Part shown: one piece after another, positions 19,446-31,203 of the stretch | Numbering within the stretch: position 1 is the stretch's first letter | Layout of the letters: each line of letters opens with the position of its first letter | Assembly: GCA_021464525.1 (NCBI GenBank) | Contig: JADRCO010000291.1 | Span: forward strand, 1 to 38,987 | Origin: Rhizophagus sp. LPA8_4_AMF | Taxonomy: Eukaryota > Glomeromycota > Glomeromycetes > Glomerales > Glomeraceae | Direction: 5' to 3' | DNA length: 38,987 nucleotides | Position numbers and translations under genes: made by a program | Notes under the pieces: model-generated | Told to the model about the DNA's origin: nothing | The model's database searches: none | What the model saw: the letters and a program-made list of their open reading frames with translations, nothing else

Positions 19446-22400
19446 AGAATAGGAGAGAGAGGGAAAATAAAGTAAAAGTTTATTTACAATAAAAAAAAAA
19501 AATAGAGAATATTTATATATGAAAAAATTTTAATAATTTTTTTATTTATAATTTCTAAAAAAGATGATTAATAATCATACTCCGAATATTGAATATTGAT
19601 ATTTTAAGTAGATATTTACTTTTAAAAGGTTAAAAAAAATGAGAAACAAACCTTACCAGAGGTAAGTATTATACAAAATAAATAAAGTGAAAATAAATAA
19701 AATTTTTAAAATTTTTTATATTATTCCCACGAGGAAAACAAAAAAAAAAAAACGAATTTTTTAAAATCCCCTCCCGGAAAAATTTTTTTTTTTTTTAAAA
19801 AAAAAAATTTTTTTTTTTTCTTTGTACTATTGAATATATTATATATTATTTATTAAACAATCAAAACTGTGGCTTAAACCGTTGTGTCCGTTGTGTCTAA
19901 CGTCATATTATGTTATAATAGACACGTATTTGGCAGGATTAACAGGATTTACAGTAACACAACTTCTTTTCCACAATTGAATAACATTGATTTTCAAAGT
20001 AATACTCATTATGAACACCTGAATCTTTATAATAATTATAGTAAGTTCTTGTTCCTTTCATCGGTATATCTAAATTTGTAATTGGTGGCTTAAACCCTTC
20101 ATTTATTTTTCTTACATTATAATGTAAAGGTATTGTATTCGAATTATTGATACTTACAAATTTGGTATATTATTCCCAAAAGAAGTAAGCGAAAAGGATC
20201 CGGTAATGTATAAAAATCATAAATTTTAGAAACTTTTTGTTTTATTTTTTTGGATTAAAAATTTCTTTAGTGCTAGAGATTTGTAACACAATTTTCACAA
20301 GTATAAAATACCGAAATATTTTTGATTAATTGAAAATCATTTCTAAAAACCAAGTTGAATGAATTAAGGAAGTGATCTACTAATTATAAACAGGATTTTA
20401 ATTCCATAATGTAAATAAACTCCTGAAGGGTCTGACCACAAAACGACCACAAAATTCTTAATAAAAAGTCCATTAAATCCTTTTTATCCATTCAATCCAA
20501 AAAAGAATTACTTCGAAACACCTATAAACTCCTTTTATACAATATAACAATCCTGTTTAAAATAATTTTTCCTATATAACAATATTAAATATTTCCTGTA
20601 ACTTGGTACTTGTTTCTAATTATACTTATTATTATATTGTTTATAATATTAATTATTATATCCAATTCATGTAAAATGTAAATTATATTGACTTTTGAGG
20701 GTAAAGAACATTCGAAAAATTAGAATTTGAAACTATTTATAATACATAATAACTGTACTCAATTAATTTAAAGTTTTTCTCGTAGTTTTCATAGTTTCCA
20801 TAGTTACTTATTGTGAAACTTTATTATGGCTTAATAGATAAGGAGTTCTATTTTTGTATCTCCGGTAATCCGATTGTGTCATAATAAAGTTATCTGTTAT
20901 AGTTAATTTTATCGGAGACTGAAAGTATCTGAAAATATCTGAAAATAGAAAGAATTTTTTTTTTTTTTCTCTAAAAGAAATTAATTTCCTTATCATTATT
21001 TATTTATTTATTTTTTCTTTGTTTCTTATTTTAAAATTTATGTTATTTACGATCAACCCATAAACAATTGTTATAGAAAATTTCTTATTACGGTAATCTG
21101 AACCAACCGGTTATAAGTTTGTTACAACCAATCATTTTTTATCGCGTAAAATGTGTTTATATCTAACAGTTATCTAACCCATTATATATATTTTCCCTTT
21201 GTTTAATAATAAATGAACAGTCAAAAATTTATTAAATATTTATGAATATTCCTAAAATGTTGATAAATGGACGAATTAAATTAAAGATAAAATGACTTGA
21301 ATTCGTTCGTATAAGTTTGATCCTAATGTAAACAATTTCTCCTTGTTCATGCTTTACCTTTTTTTCTAAGAAATCTTTATCAATAATGTATTATGTGCAG
21401 TATTTGATAAAAATATGTACGCAAAAGCAATGAGATTATGTAATTTAAAGTGCATAAGAAATAATATGTTAACCAGATTTACCCGTGCGGATTTGCGCAC
21501 ACTTAATGATAAACATTTGTTCATAAAGCACATGTCTGTATCGCTAAGCCCGAGCTTGAAAAGTTACCTGTTATATTCCAAGTCTCTCAAAATTGCACAT
21601 CAATAAATATGTATTATTGGTTGGGCGTTCAATAAGAATTGGTCTTATACTACAAGGATTTACCTGGTTTATTGAAGTAATATTAGATAATGGTTCTAAA
21701 ACGGCTACCATAATCCAATCAATCCAGAAGTCCTATAATATATAGTATATATTACTATGTAGAAAATTATTGAAATATATCATCAATCATAATCTATTCA
21801 ATAAATTACTATGCTGAATATAGCATAAGTAAAATGCCAATAAATTATTTAATAAAATATTTTAATGAAGAAATTATTTATGATATTTGGATATAGCGGT
21901 TTTCTTTATTATTTCTTATTTTATAGTAAATGTGCTTAAAATGGTTCGAGTGATTGATTTTATACGTTATTTATTGGTCAAGTAGCAAAAAGCGATTTTT
22001 TAAGCCATCATAAGCCAACTACTAAAAATATAGTACTTAAAAATATCTAGTTACCCTTCGTTTTCTTTGGGTTACCAAAGGAAGCTACATCTTACATCAT
22101 ACTAAAAAAGATCATATCTGTAATATATAGAGCAACGTTTAAATATTCCAACTCAAATGCCTCAGTTCAATCACAGTGTCGGTCGAATCAATTGACGCTT
22201 TAGAACGCATTTTAATTGGGTGATGGTCTCGATCTTTTTTTTAAGTAAAAAAAAAAAAAATCTAAAAAGTATGAAACGGGTTTGTTAATTAATGAAAATA
22301 CATACAACGCATAAAAGTCGAATCTAGGACATGATTCGTTGACCAAATAAAATTTCTAATCTATGGCTTGGATAAAGGACTGTAAAACTGCTAAGGAAAC

Positions 22401-23795
22401 AAGTGAGTTATATTCTGAAAGATTGTTTAAACTCTATTTTCTGACATTTAATATAAATATATTCTACTCACGCCTCTTAGGACCAAAAACTTGCTGAGAG
22501 ATTATCTTTGTCAAGCGCATACTATGTTGTTTTTTTTTCGATTTATTCTTCTTCACTTGATATTTGAGGGTTTGACATTTGCGCATTAGGCAAACTTCAT
22601 ATTAATACTTAATCCAAGCGGTATTATACCTATTCGCTAACATCCTTGAACTCTAAATATGGCTGGTATAAGGTAAGAAAAAAAATTTTCAAAGCTTCGT
22701 CAAAGTACGCACATCTTTCAAAAATATAATGATGTAAGGTTGTCGCCCCAGACCGAGTTATCTTTCATGTGGATACGACGAAGTGTATGCCAAACAACAC
22801 GCTACTGATCTTTACTTAATGAAAGAATTGTTGATTCTAATTTTTCAGACCAAAATTTATTAAATTTATTTTTTTTTTTCTCACTCTCTTCTACTATAGT
22901 TTAAAATAATGGTAATTTATGGACATACTGTACCTAACGATACATCTTCTTGTCTACATTCGCCGTTTACCACGTTTAATTTATTAGGTGAGATGTAAAT
23001 TTTTAGTTGCTTCAAAAGAACATATTAATATTTTTCATAATATAATTATCAACGCGAGATGATATTCCAATATTTTTAATGTACTATCAAATTCTGAAAA
23101 TAAATAATAAAATTATCGATGAATCAATTAATATGATCGCAAAAATAAACCTTATTTATTTAATCTTAATGAGAACGAGATTTTAATTTTTTGTTATTCT
23201 TAATTTTTATGGGAATTTAGGATTCAATTGGAGAAATTATTTAAAAGTAGGAATCAAGGTTAGCGTTATACATATATTAATGTTATAAAGCGTTATGATG
23301 TATATTTACCATGCTAATTCTTATGTATTATCTATAAATACATTATGATGTTAATTTTTCATTTATTACTGATGCTTATCATGATTATTATTTTTCTTTT
23401 TTCATCTTTAACTTCATTTTATTTACCAGTATGAATTATATTTGATTTATAGAATAGGGATACTGGACACTATACTACTTTATGAGGAAATCAGAATATT
23501 ACAATCAGGGGGGTTTCTTTTCGAGCAAATATCCAAATTAGGTATAATAAGGAATAAATTCATACTGATTAGTTATAGCTGCAATTTATAGAATGCTATC
23601 TGTTTTATAAATGTTAAATAAAGTGGACCGTGTTTACAAAAAATCCAATAAAAAATTGATTAAAATCCAAATCTTAGTTCTTTTATTTAAAGTAACATGT
23701 TAAATATAATGTAAGTTTAAAATTATACTCTTTTTAGTTTGTTATAGGATGAAAAAATTTCATTCTTTTTTACCTCTGTCCTCATCACGGATCAG

Positions 23796-23840
23796 AATGC
23801 GAGAGATTTACCATTTACTTAAAATTTAAAGTCTCGCATT
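23796..23840. repeat. Small hairpin
   Basis: AATGCGAGA at 23796-23804 is perfectly complementary to TCTCGCATT at 23832-23840, with an AT-rich loop of 27 nt. It is isolated in intergenic DNA. Confidence 0.5.
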
Positions 23841-24711
23841 TTGCCCATTTGTATTTTTTTCACGTTTGGCTCTTTTCATGCTCATAATAATAGCCTTTAT
23901 GTTTGGAGAAATTGTGAAAATCAGCATGATTGAATTTGAAGAAAATTTGAAATGAACAAAAAGAAGACTCATTAATTAATTTACCAGAGATTTTTGTGTC
24001 TTTCAATAAACTACTCGTGATAGCTATTTTTGAGGTTGATAAGTCACATGACTAAAATCGCGGGAAAGATATTTATTTCATTTTTGAAAGACTAAAACAA
24101 GAAAAATTCTGAATATCAAAATTTGTGTGTTCGCGTGTGATTGATGTACTAGAATTAGTAAACTAGTCAAATCAATCTCATGGTCCCCGACTACAAAAAT
24201 ACACTAGAATGAAACATGCAATTCCGAATTTGCGCCACAATATACGCGTGAAGCTTTATTGGACACAGCCCATGTAATATATCCTTTTTTGGGGAGTTGT
24301 CTACTTGCTGCGGATTCATTTACTCAAATGTGACCAGAATTAAGGAATATCTTGCACTTTTTAGTGGGCAAAAAAATGGGTCAGGTCAGATCATCCACAC
24401 GTACAGTAAGTAGTTTTGCCATTATGGTTATTGTTGTGGCGAAGAATTTACCAAAAAATTCATTGCTTTTTATTAACCTGCATTGGGTTCAAGAAAAACA
24501 TAGCACCTGATGTGTTATGATTCATGACGTTAAATTGTTTTTTAAGATGCGGATTTTTTTTCAATTTGTTAAAAAAACCATTTTTTCGTGAAGGTCTCAG
24601 ATTTGGATAACGAGGTTTTAACGTGCCTTCACTTTCTATTAGCTACTTAAGTGTTTCGAGCTTTCTTTTTACTCTTTTAAAAAAACCTCTCATACTTTCT
24701 TTCTTACGAAC

Positions 24712-26518
24712 ATGGCCTATCAATATGATCAATATCAACAACAGCCACCTTACGGAGGCAGTGCAGAAAACAAAACTACACTATGGTAAGTGTACAGATT
24801 AATGGTTTTCTCCGAAAGTCAAAAGCTCACAGCTTTTTGTCATTTAGGATGGGTGAGCTTGAACCGTGGATGGACGAAAGTTACATAAGACAGATTTGGT
24901 ATCAGCTTGGCGAAAATGTAAATGTAAAATTCATTAGAGATAAGTTCACAGGGTAAGCACTAAAAAAAAGATCTCAAAGTTATTTTTAGATATATTGTAA
25001 TATAAATTCTCATAAACTTTTTCTAGAGCAAATGCTGGATATTGCTTTGTGGATTTCGTGAGTAACGCGGCCGCGGTCAAAGCCTTAAATACAGTAAATG
25101 GAACACCAATTCCCGGTACTAATCGATTATTTAAATTGAATTGGGCATCTGGGGGTGGATTAACTGACAGAAAGTAAATGAATTTATCATTTTATAAAAA
25201 AGAAATAATTTTAGCGTAATTGATACTATGATCTTATTAATTGCTTTCAATTTTATTTAATATTCAATTCGTAATAGGGATGATCGTGGCCCTGAATTTT
25301 CGATTTTTGTTGGCGATTTAGGACCTGAAGTAACTGAATGGATGTTGGTGGTGAGCTAACTAACTTTATCTTGATTTTCTTTTATTTTAGTATAAGCTAA
25401 TATTTTTCTATTCTTATAAAGTCTGTTTTTCAACAAAGGTATACCACTTGCAAGTCTGCTAAAATCATGACTGATCCTATGACTGGCATGTCTCGTGGTA
25501 AGTTGATAAAATAATAATTTATGTAGATTAGTGGATCATCGAAATTAAAAATTTTTCTTTTTTTATTCTTTTATTGTAGGATATGGTTTTGTTAGATTTG
25601 GTGATGAATCTGAACAACAGCGTGCTCTTGTAGAAATGCAAGGTGCATTTTGTGGTAACCGACAAATGCGAATTTCCACGGCGACACCAAAAAACAAAGC
25701 TGGTATTCAAGGAAATTATTATCAACAACCTACTCAACAGAATACTGTCCTGAATCAATATAACGATCCGAATAACACTACGGTTTTCGTCGGCGGATTA
25801 TCGGGCGTTAACAGCGAAGAAGAGTTAAGAAGGTATATATTAGAATTATTTACTTTACTTTCATATATTTAAATATCATAATTTTCATTTAATTAATCAA
25901 TCCTAAATTATTTAATATGTAGTTATTTTCAAGGTTTTGGTGAGATTACTTATGTAAAAATACCTCCTGGTAAAGGTTGTGGTTTTGTGCAATTTGTTCA
26001 TAGACAAAGTGCCGAAATGGCAATTAATCAGATGCAACATTACCCAATTGGTATTTGTTATTAATTTAGATTCCTTTTTCATAAAACATAACTTATTTAA
26101 AAATAATGGATTTTTGTTATAGGCAATTCTAGAGTACGTTTATCTTGGGGTAGATCTCAAACTGATAAGACTACTATCGGCGCTTATCGGTAAGAATTTT
26201 GCACATATTAATAAAAATATTACCTAAACATAAGATATTGACATATTTTGTTTGTCTTGTAGTAGTCCGCAACAAACAAGCCCATATAATTCCATCGGAG
26301 GTATGACACCAACATCAGGTTACGGCGCTTATGCTCCAACAACACCCGTTGCCACTACGCCGGTGACTCCGATCCAACCTCAAAGTTCAACACCGCCCTT
26401 AGACTCTTTGGACCCGGTCCCCGTTCAGCATTTAAATGAAATCTTTATTTCCAAGCAAGAAGCAGTGATTGAACGAATGGAATCAGAATCTAATTGGATT
26501 GGAATTTATGCTCAATAA
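24712..26518 (+). CDS. Three-RRM RNA-binding protein, Nam8/Csx1/RBP45-like
   Basis: Nine exons (24712-24785, 24848-24952, 25027-25173, 25278-25350, 25422-25497, 25580-25832, 25923-26050, 26123-26189, 26263-26518) give 392 aa. RRM1 spans about 22-101 (TLWMGELEPWMDESYI; RNP1 AGYCFVDF), RRM2 about 115-194 (FSIFVGDLGPEVTE; RNP1 SRGYGFVRF) and RRM3 about 225-298 (TTVFVGGLSG; RNP1 GCGFVQF). Ends are Gln/Tyr-rich and Pro/Thr-rich. The LWMGELEPWMDE start and RRM order match the yeast Nam8/Ngr1, fission-yeast Csx1 and plant RBP45/47 group, which bind U-rich RNA in splicing or mRNA stability. All introns are GT-AG. It faces the aldehyde dehydrogenase gene tail to tail. Confidence 0.93.
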
Positions 26519-26732
26519 TTTTAGAATTGGAGATTTTTAACTCAAAAATTAAAATAATAATAATATATATATATATATATAAACAAAATTTTATATGTTG
26601 TAACATATGTTTCATTTTGTAAAGAATTTCATCTTTTCTATAAAATTTTCAAAATTAATAATAATTGATTGAAAAATTATATTTTATTTAGTTTTAATGT
26701 TCTAATTTCAAATAAATTTTGTAAATTGCTAA
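26519..26732. other. Shared 3' region of convergent genes
   Basis: A 214-bp gap holds the 3' ends of both neighbours, with a (TA)n run at about 26562-26580 and AATAAA-like words. TGTAACATA at 26599-26607 fits the Puf4-type consensus UGUAHMNUA and lies in a short palindrome. Confidence 0.4.
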
Positions 26733-29028
26733 TTAACTTGATGAATTTTTTATTAAGCCCGTAATCGCTTTTATTTTGTCTATTAAAGAATTATCATAAA
26801 GTAGTATTACTAAATTAGAGAGAAAAGATGACCCGTTAGAATGCATTGGATAATCTAATACACGTGGTATAAATGTTTTAAAGAACGGAATCCTATCAGT
26901 TGTAACAGATTTCATTAAACACAATGAACGGAGTCCTTCTACACCTCCAAATCTTATAAAAAAAACATTAAATAAAAATAAAATTAGAATTCTATCAATT
27001 ATCTTTATAATTGAATAATTGAATTAAAATTATTTACCTTCCAAACCCAGAGATTCCGACTCCACCAAATGGTAAATTATTGAGATAGGTAGCACCAAAA
27101 TCATTTACATTTACCATACCACATCTTAATCTTTTAGACATCCAATCACCTTTACTTTGATCTCCCGAGAATACAGAATTACCTAATCCATAAGGCGATT
27201 TATTACATATTTCAATTGCTTCTTCATCTGTTGAAAATTTCATCACTACCATTATAGGTGCAAATAATTCTTGTTTTAAAATTGTCATTTGTGGAGTTAC
27301 ATCAATTAATAAAGTAGGCTCAAAATATTGTGCTGTTGGATATTTTGGATGAATATATGGGCGACCTCCTAAAATTAGTTTTGCTCCTTCTGACACGGAA
27401 GCTTGAATTAAATTTTGAAGGCGTTCTCCCTATAATTAAGTTGATTTTAATAATATTAAATCATGTCACATTATTATTATATAGTTAACATACAAACCTG
27501 ACCACTCATAGTCATTGCACCAACATCCACAACATTATCATCATTCAAAACACTTCCAACTTTCATTTTTTTAATTCGTTCTGTAACTCTATCTACAAAT
27601 TCATTATATAATGATTCATGAACTAGAATACGTTCTAACCCAACACAATTTTGACCAGCGTTTTGGAAAGCACCACGCATAATAATGGGAAGTGCATGAG
27701 ACACATTTGCATCATGTCTTATAATAGCACAATCTTTTCCGCCCAATTCTAAAATGCAAGGTGTTAAGTTATCCGATGCAGCTTTCATTACTTGTTTACC
27801 GACTGAACTTGATCTAAAAATAATATGTGAAGTTAAAAATATGCATATATATCTTTTTTTTCCGTTTTTTGTTTTAATCGCGTTTAAAGTTTACCCGATA
27901 AAGGTTATTCCATCAACTCCACTTCTTACAATAGCTTCACCACAATCAGGAAATCCACACAAGAACTGAACAATATCAGGATCATGTCCACATTCTATTA
28001 AACAAGTTTTAATGATTTTATTATAATATTGCATTGACCATGGTACTTGTTCTGATGCCTTAATCAAAATTCCATTTCCAATAAATAATGATGATATTAT
28101 AGGAATAAATGTATTATGGAATCTAAATAATAAATTGTCACATAAGTTGAACAAGAAATAATTTAAACATAAAAAAATTTATTTTATACTTACGGATAAT
28201 TCCAAGATACTAAAGCTGCTACAACACCAAGAGGATGATATTCAATTTTAGCCAATTTATATGGCATAACTGGACTAGCTTCTCGATATTCGGTAGCTAA
28301 TGCTTTTTCTCCATGTTTTATGATCCATCGTATCTTTTCACATGTTGATAAAATTTCTCCAAATTTTCCATCAACAACTACATAAAAAATTATATTAATA
28401 TTGAATTAAAATTTCAAAAAAAAGGGTTAAATACATACGCGTTTTTCCTGTATCTCTACTAGAAACCCAACAAATCTCTTCTTGATTATCTATAATGAAA
28501 TTCAATAGACTATTAAGTACCCTTTTTCTTTCAGCAAATGTTGTTTTAACCCATTTCTGTTGCGTATTTCGAGCTTTCTTTAATGCTTCTTTAACATCAT
28601 CTTCAGTGTGAGCTCGAATTGTGGCTAAGAATTGTCCAGTTGCCGGGTCATAGCACGTGATATAACCAGGATTTGAAGCATCCTACAGCAGAAATGGTTA
28701 AAGCGATTAAATTTAAAATTTAAACAATTCGACGAAATGATATGTTACCCTCAAGCAAGGTTTCTCCAAAATTTTACCATCGTTCCAACCAGGTTTAGCC
28801 TCTAAAAAAAAGAAAAAGAAATAATAATTAAAATAAAATATTTTATTCTTGATTAATTTTTTTTTTCTTACCGATAGGAACTTCAACGACGAATTTCACA
28901 ATTTTATCTTTGAATAATAAAAATTTTAATATTGGGATTGATATAATAATTATTGATATACTTATTAAAACTTGAGTTAAATTCAATTCTAATAATGATT
29001 TTGTTATCAATTCAATGAATTCAAACAT
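26733..29028 (-). CDS. Membrane-anchored aldehyde dehydrogenase, Msc7/ALDH22-like
   Basis: Eight exons (28872-29028, 28749-28801, 28439-28682, 28194-28377, 27895-28122, 27498-27813, 27038-27429, 26733-26952) give 597 aa, close to plant ALDH22A1. An N-terminal hydrophobic helix (VLISISIIIISIPILKFLLF) likely anchors it in a membrane. The ALDH fold follows: SRDTGKTLVDGKFGEIL, PLGVVAALVSWNYPFHN, FIGSSSVGK, catalytic E311 in LELGGKD, C345 in AGQNCVG (34 residues apart, as usual), and LPFGGVGISGFGRFGG near the end. The enzyme oxidises aldehydes with NAD(P); NCVGLERI is typical of the Msc7/ALDH22 branch, whose substrate is not settled. The start ATG is at 29028; an upstream TTG at 29043 is not used. 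Confidence 0.93.
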
Positions 29029-29550
29029 TTTTTTTTTTAACAATTTGATAAAAATAATAAAAATTAACAGTTAATAAAAATTTTGTGTTCTTAAATTATT
29101 CTTTAAATATAAATCAATTAGATGAAATTTTTTTTTTTTTTTTTTTTTTTTGATCACGTAGATTTGTATATCGGATAAATGATTAAGCCGTTAGAACTTT
29201 CCTTTTCTATTCTATTCATATTAAAAAGAATCAACTTTAAAAGTTTACAATGAACAAACAAATTAGCTGTGCAACATGAAGCTAAAGAAACAAGGAAGTC
29301 CTTACTGTTTTGTAGTCGTTACATTTTTATTGGTAACTACATACGTATTTACACAATTCTTTGTCAAAATTTAAAACAAGCAATTATTGGGTGTTTATTT
29401 AAAATATTCCTTTTAAATGAATTCCGGATCGAAAATTAATATTAATTGTTAATAGTTGGATATTTTACTAGAACTATTGGATTTCAATTAGTACCCAATT
29501 AATTATTTAATTGAAATAAATTAATTGAAATAAATAATAATTTAATTACA
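29029..29550. other. Intergenic upstream of aldehyde dehydrogenase
   Basis: AT-rich DNA with an uninterrupted T run of about 22 at 29130-29151, about 100 bp upstream of the aldehyde dehydrogenase ATG. No gene or repeat family is seen. Confidence 0.45.
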
Positions 29551-30613
29551 AACATGATTTTCGAATTAAATCTGAAAGGTCAGAAATCACTTGATTTTGC
29601 TAGTTTTCATAAATTCGATCATCATGATGTTATGAAATGTCGATCTGCCACACTATCTACTTTCGAAGACATGAAAATAGTTGCCACCAGCTATTTATTA
29701 ATTTTATTAATTAGTAATAAGTTAGTTAGTTCACTCATTTGTATCTCTTTAAAGCTTGTGTAGGTATCTACAAGAACTAAAACATCCAGCAGAAAATTCT
29801 CGTTATGGACTTCGTAATTCATTAGATATTATATTTTTCGTTTTGTACGCGGAAATTAAAAAGGTTGTTCGGAGAATTTATTTTTAATTGCAGGAAATTG
29901 AATTTTATCTTAATAATAGATACCAGAGGATAGTGTCATAGTGACCCTTACGAAATCAACAAACAAGCAGCAAGAGTGGAGACAATGCTGGATACTGAAG
30001 CTTGTTCGATCCATCAATACAGGCAGAACTTGCATTGTGTATGAAGGAGAATTTAATAACATGGACTCACCCTGTGGTTAGTTATTAAATGTATTTTTAA
30101 ATGTTCCAATCAAGAGAGATTTGGGAAACTGGTACCCTGGAGGACTCTACATGGACAGATGGTACCCGGGTTATTATGTATTCCCTGACGATCGAGATGA
30201 TCAAGAAAACGTAAAAAATCATGACTCTGATTCCTCCCTATGTAAAGTGTCAACTAATAAAGAAATGTTTCCCTTATTGTGGTTGAAAAGATATCATGAG
30301 CGACTCCGATTGTTTTCGTGTTGCTACATCTCTTCGTCTTGAGCTTCAAAGTAAACCTCAAGAAAACTTTATGGGTTTTGGGTATATTGAAAATTAAAAA
30401 ATTTGGGTTCAATCATATTATCATCATTGGGGAAAATTGCTTTTTCTGGATTGCTACGGTCATGTCTTTACTTGGGACTCTATTGCTCGTGTATTATGGT
30501 TTCTTGGAGATTATTCCGAAATAGTGTCAAAGGAATCCAAAACCCAGGTTGCATGGGACACATTGGATGATGGAACCGTATTTGAGCTCGAAAAATGGAA
30601 CCTTGATATGTAA
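29551..30613 (+). pseudogene. Decayed gene-like stretch, family unknown
   Basis: GC content rises and natural-looking protein appears in pieces in changing frames. 29554-29763 reads MIFELNLKGQKSLDFASFHK. 29764-29880 reads YLQELKHPAENSRYGLRNSL. 29920-30080 reads WRQCWILKLVRSINTGRTC. 30121-30342 reads GNWYPGGLYMDRWYPGYY. 30297-30613 reads DSDCFRVATSLRLELQSK and then, after one in-frame TAA, WVQSYYHHWGKLLFLDCYGH and WDTLDDGTVFELEKW. I could not join these with believable introns. It looks like a broken host gene, perhaps from a lineage-specific family; a badly understood spliced gene is possible. No known domain is recognised. Confidence 0.4.
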
Positions 30614-31203
30614 TAGTTAATTTACGGAAAGCCATAAATATCATCGATTATCACGGCTGCGCAATGATATCCATAGTTCTCCGTGAAGTAACTATTACAT
30701 AATTTGATTTAATAATAAATAAATACTATTTATAGAACGTAAATTAGTTTGAACAAATTTATTATAATTTAGACTGTCAATCTAAAGATAGTTTTTTCTT
30801 ATACATTACAGATCACCGTGAACTGTTAGTATTTATGATATAATAGGACTGGTTCTAAAAAAAAAGAAAAAAAAAAAGAAAAAAAAGGAAGAATTTAAAA
30901 TACAAATTTTTTTTAAAAAAAATACATACAATAAAAATAAAAATAAAAATAAAATAATTTTCTTAAAAAATATAATATAAAATTAGTAAGAAATATTATC
31001 TTCAATTAATCATTATTACTTTTACTTTTTCTCTTATTAATTTTTTGTTAAATTATTAAAAAAAAAAAGGTTTTTTGTTTCAATGACCCTTTACTAATTA
31101 TTAATAATAAGAATTAAGAACATCAATATAGAAGGTCACTCGAAGTCTTCAGTGCCTTCAGGTTGTAAGCCATTGATTTCATATTATTGTAAAAATTATT
31201 AAA
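30614..31203. other. Intergenic, 3' side of the G-alpha gene
   Basis: A-rich low-complexity DNA at 30855-30960. A GC-richer pocket at 31128-31180 reads on the minus strand NGLQPEGTEDFE then stop, without a visible upstream exon. It lies just beyond the G-alpha stop and may be untranslated or debris. Confidence 0.4.

Larger units (their letters stand above)
19314..24711. other. Long intergenic region without a supported gene
   Basis: 19375-19445 is a pure purine tract (pyrimidine on the EF-hand gene's coding strand). 19740-19830 is stacked A and T runs. 19870-20080 reads open for about 60 codons but has no ATG; a TGGCTTAAACC word recurs at 19870 and 20085. 20800-20996 and 21415-21606 hold short frames without family features. 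23796-23840 is a small hairpin. 24060-24067 repeats the GCGGGAAA word. The final few hundred bases are the promoter side of the RRM gene. Nothing else stands out. Confidence 0.45.

Noticed and set aside
20808-20996. 62-codon minus-strand frame ending YLLSHNKVSQ
   Set aside because: Contains poly-Lys and poly-Phe from A/T runs and has no family features or supporting splice context.
24276-24286. Further ATATCCTT words (for example 24276, and minus strand near 12516, 32909 and 33045)
   Set aside because: They lie in intergenic DNA with no exon pair to join, so they are expected chance matches in AT-rich sequence.
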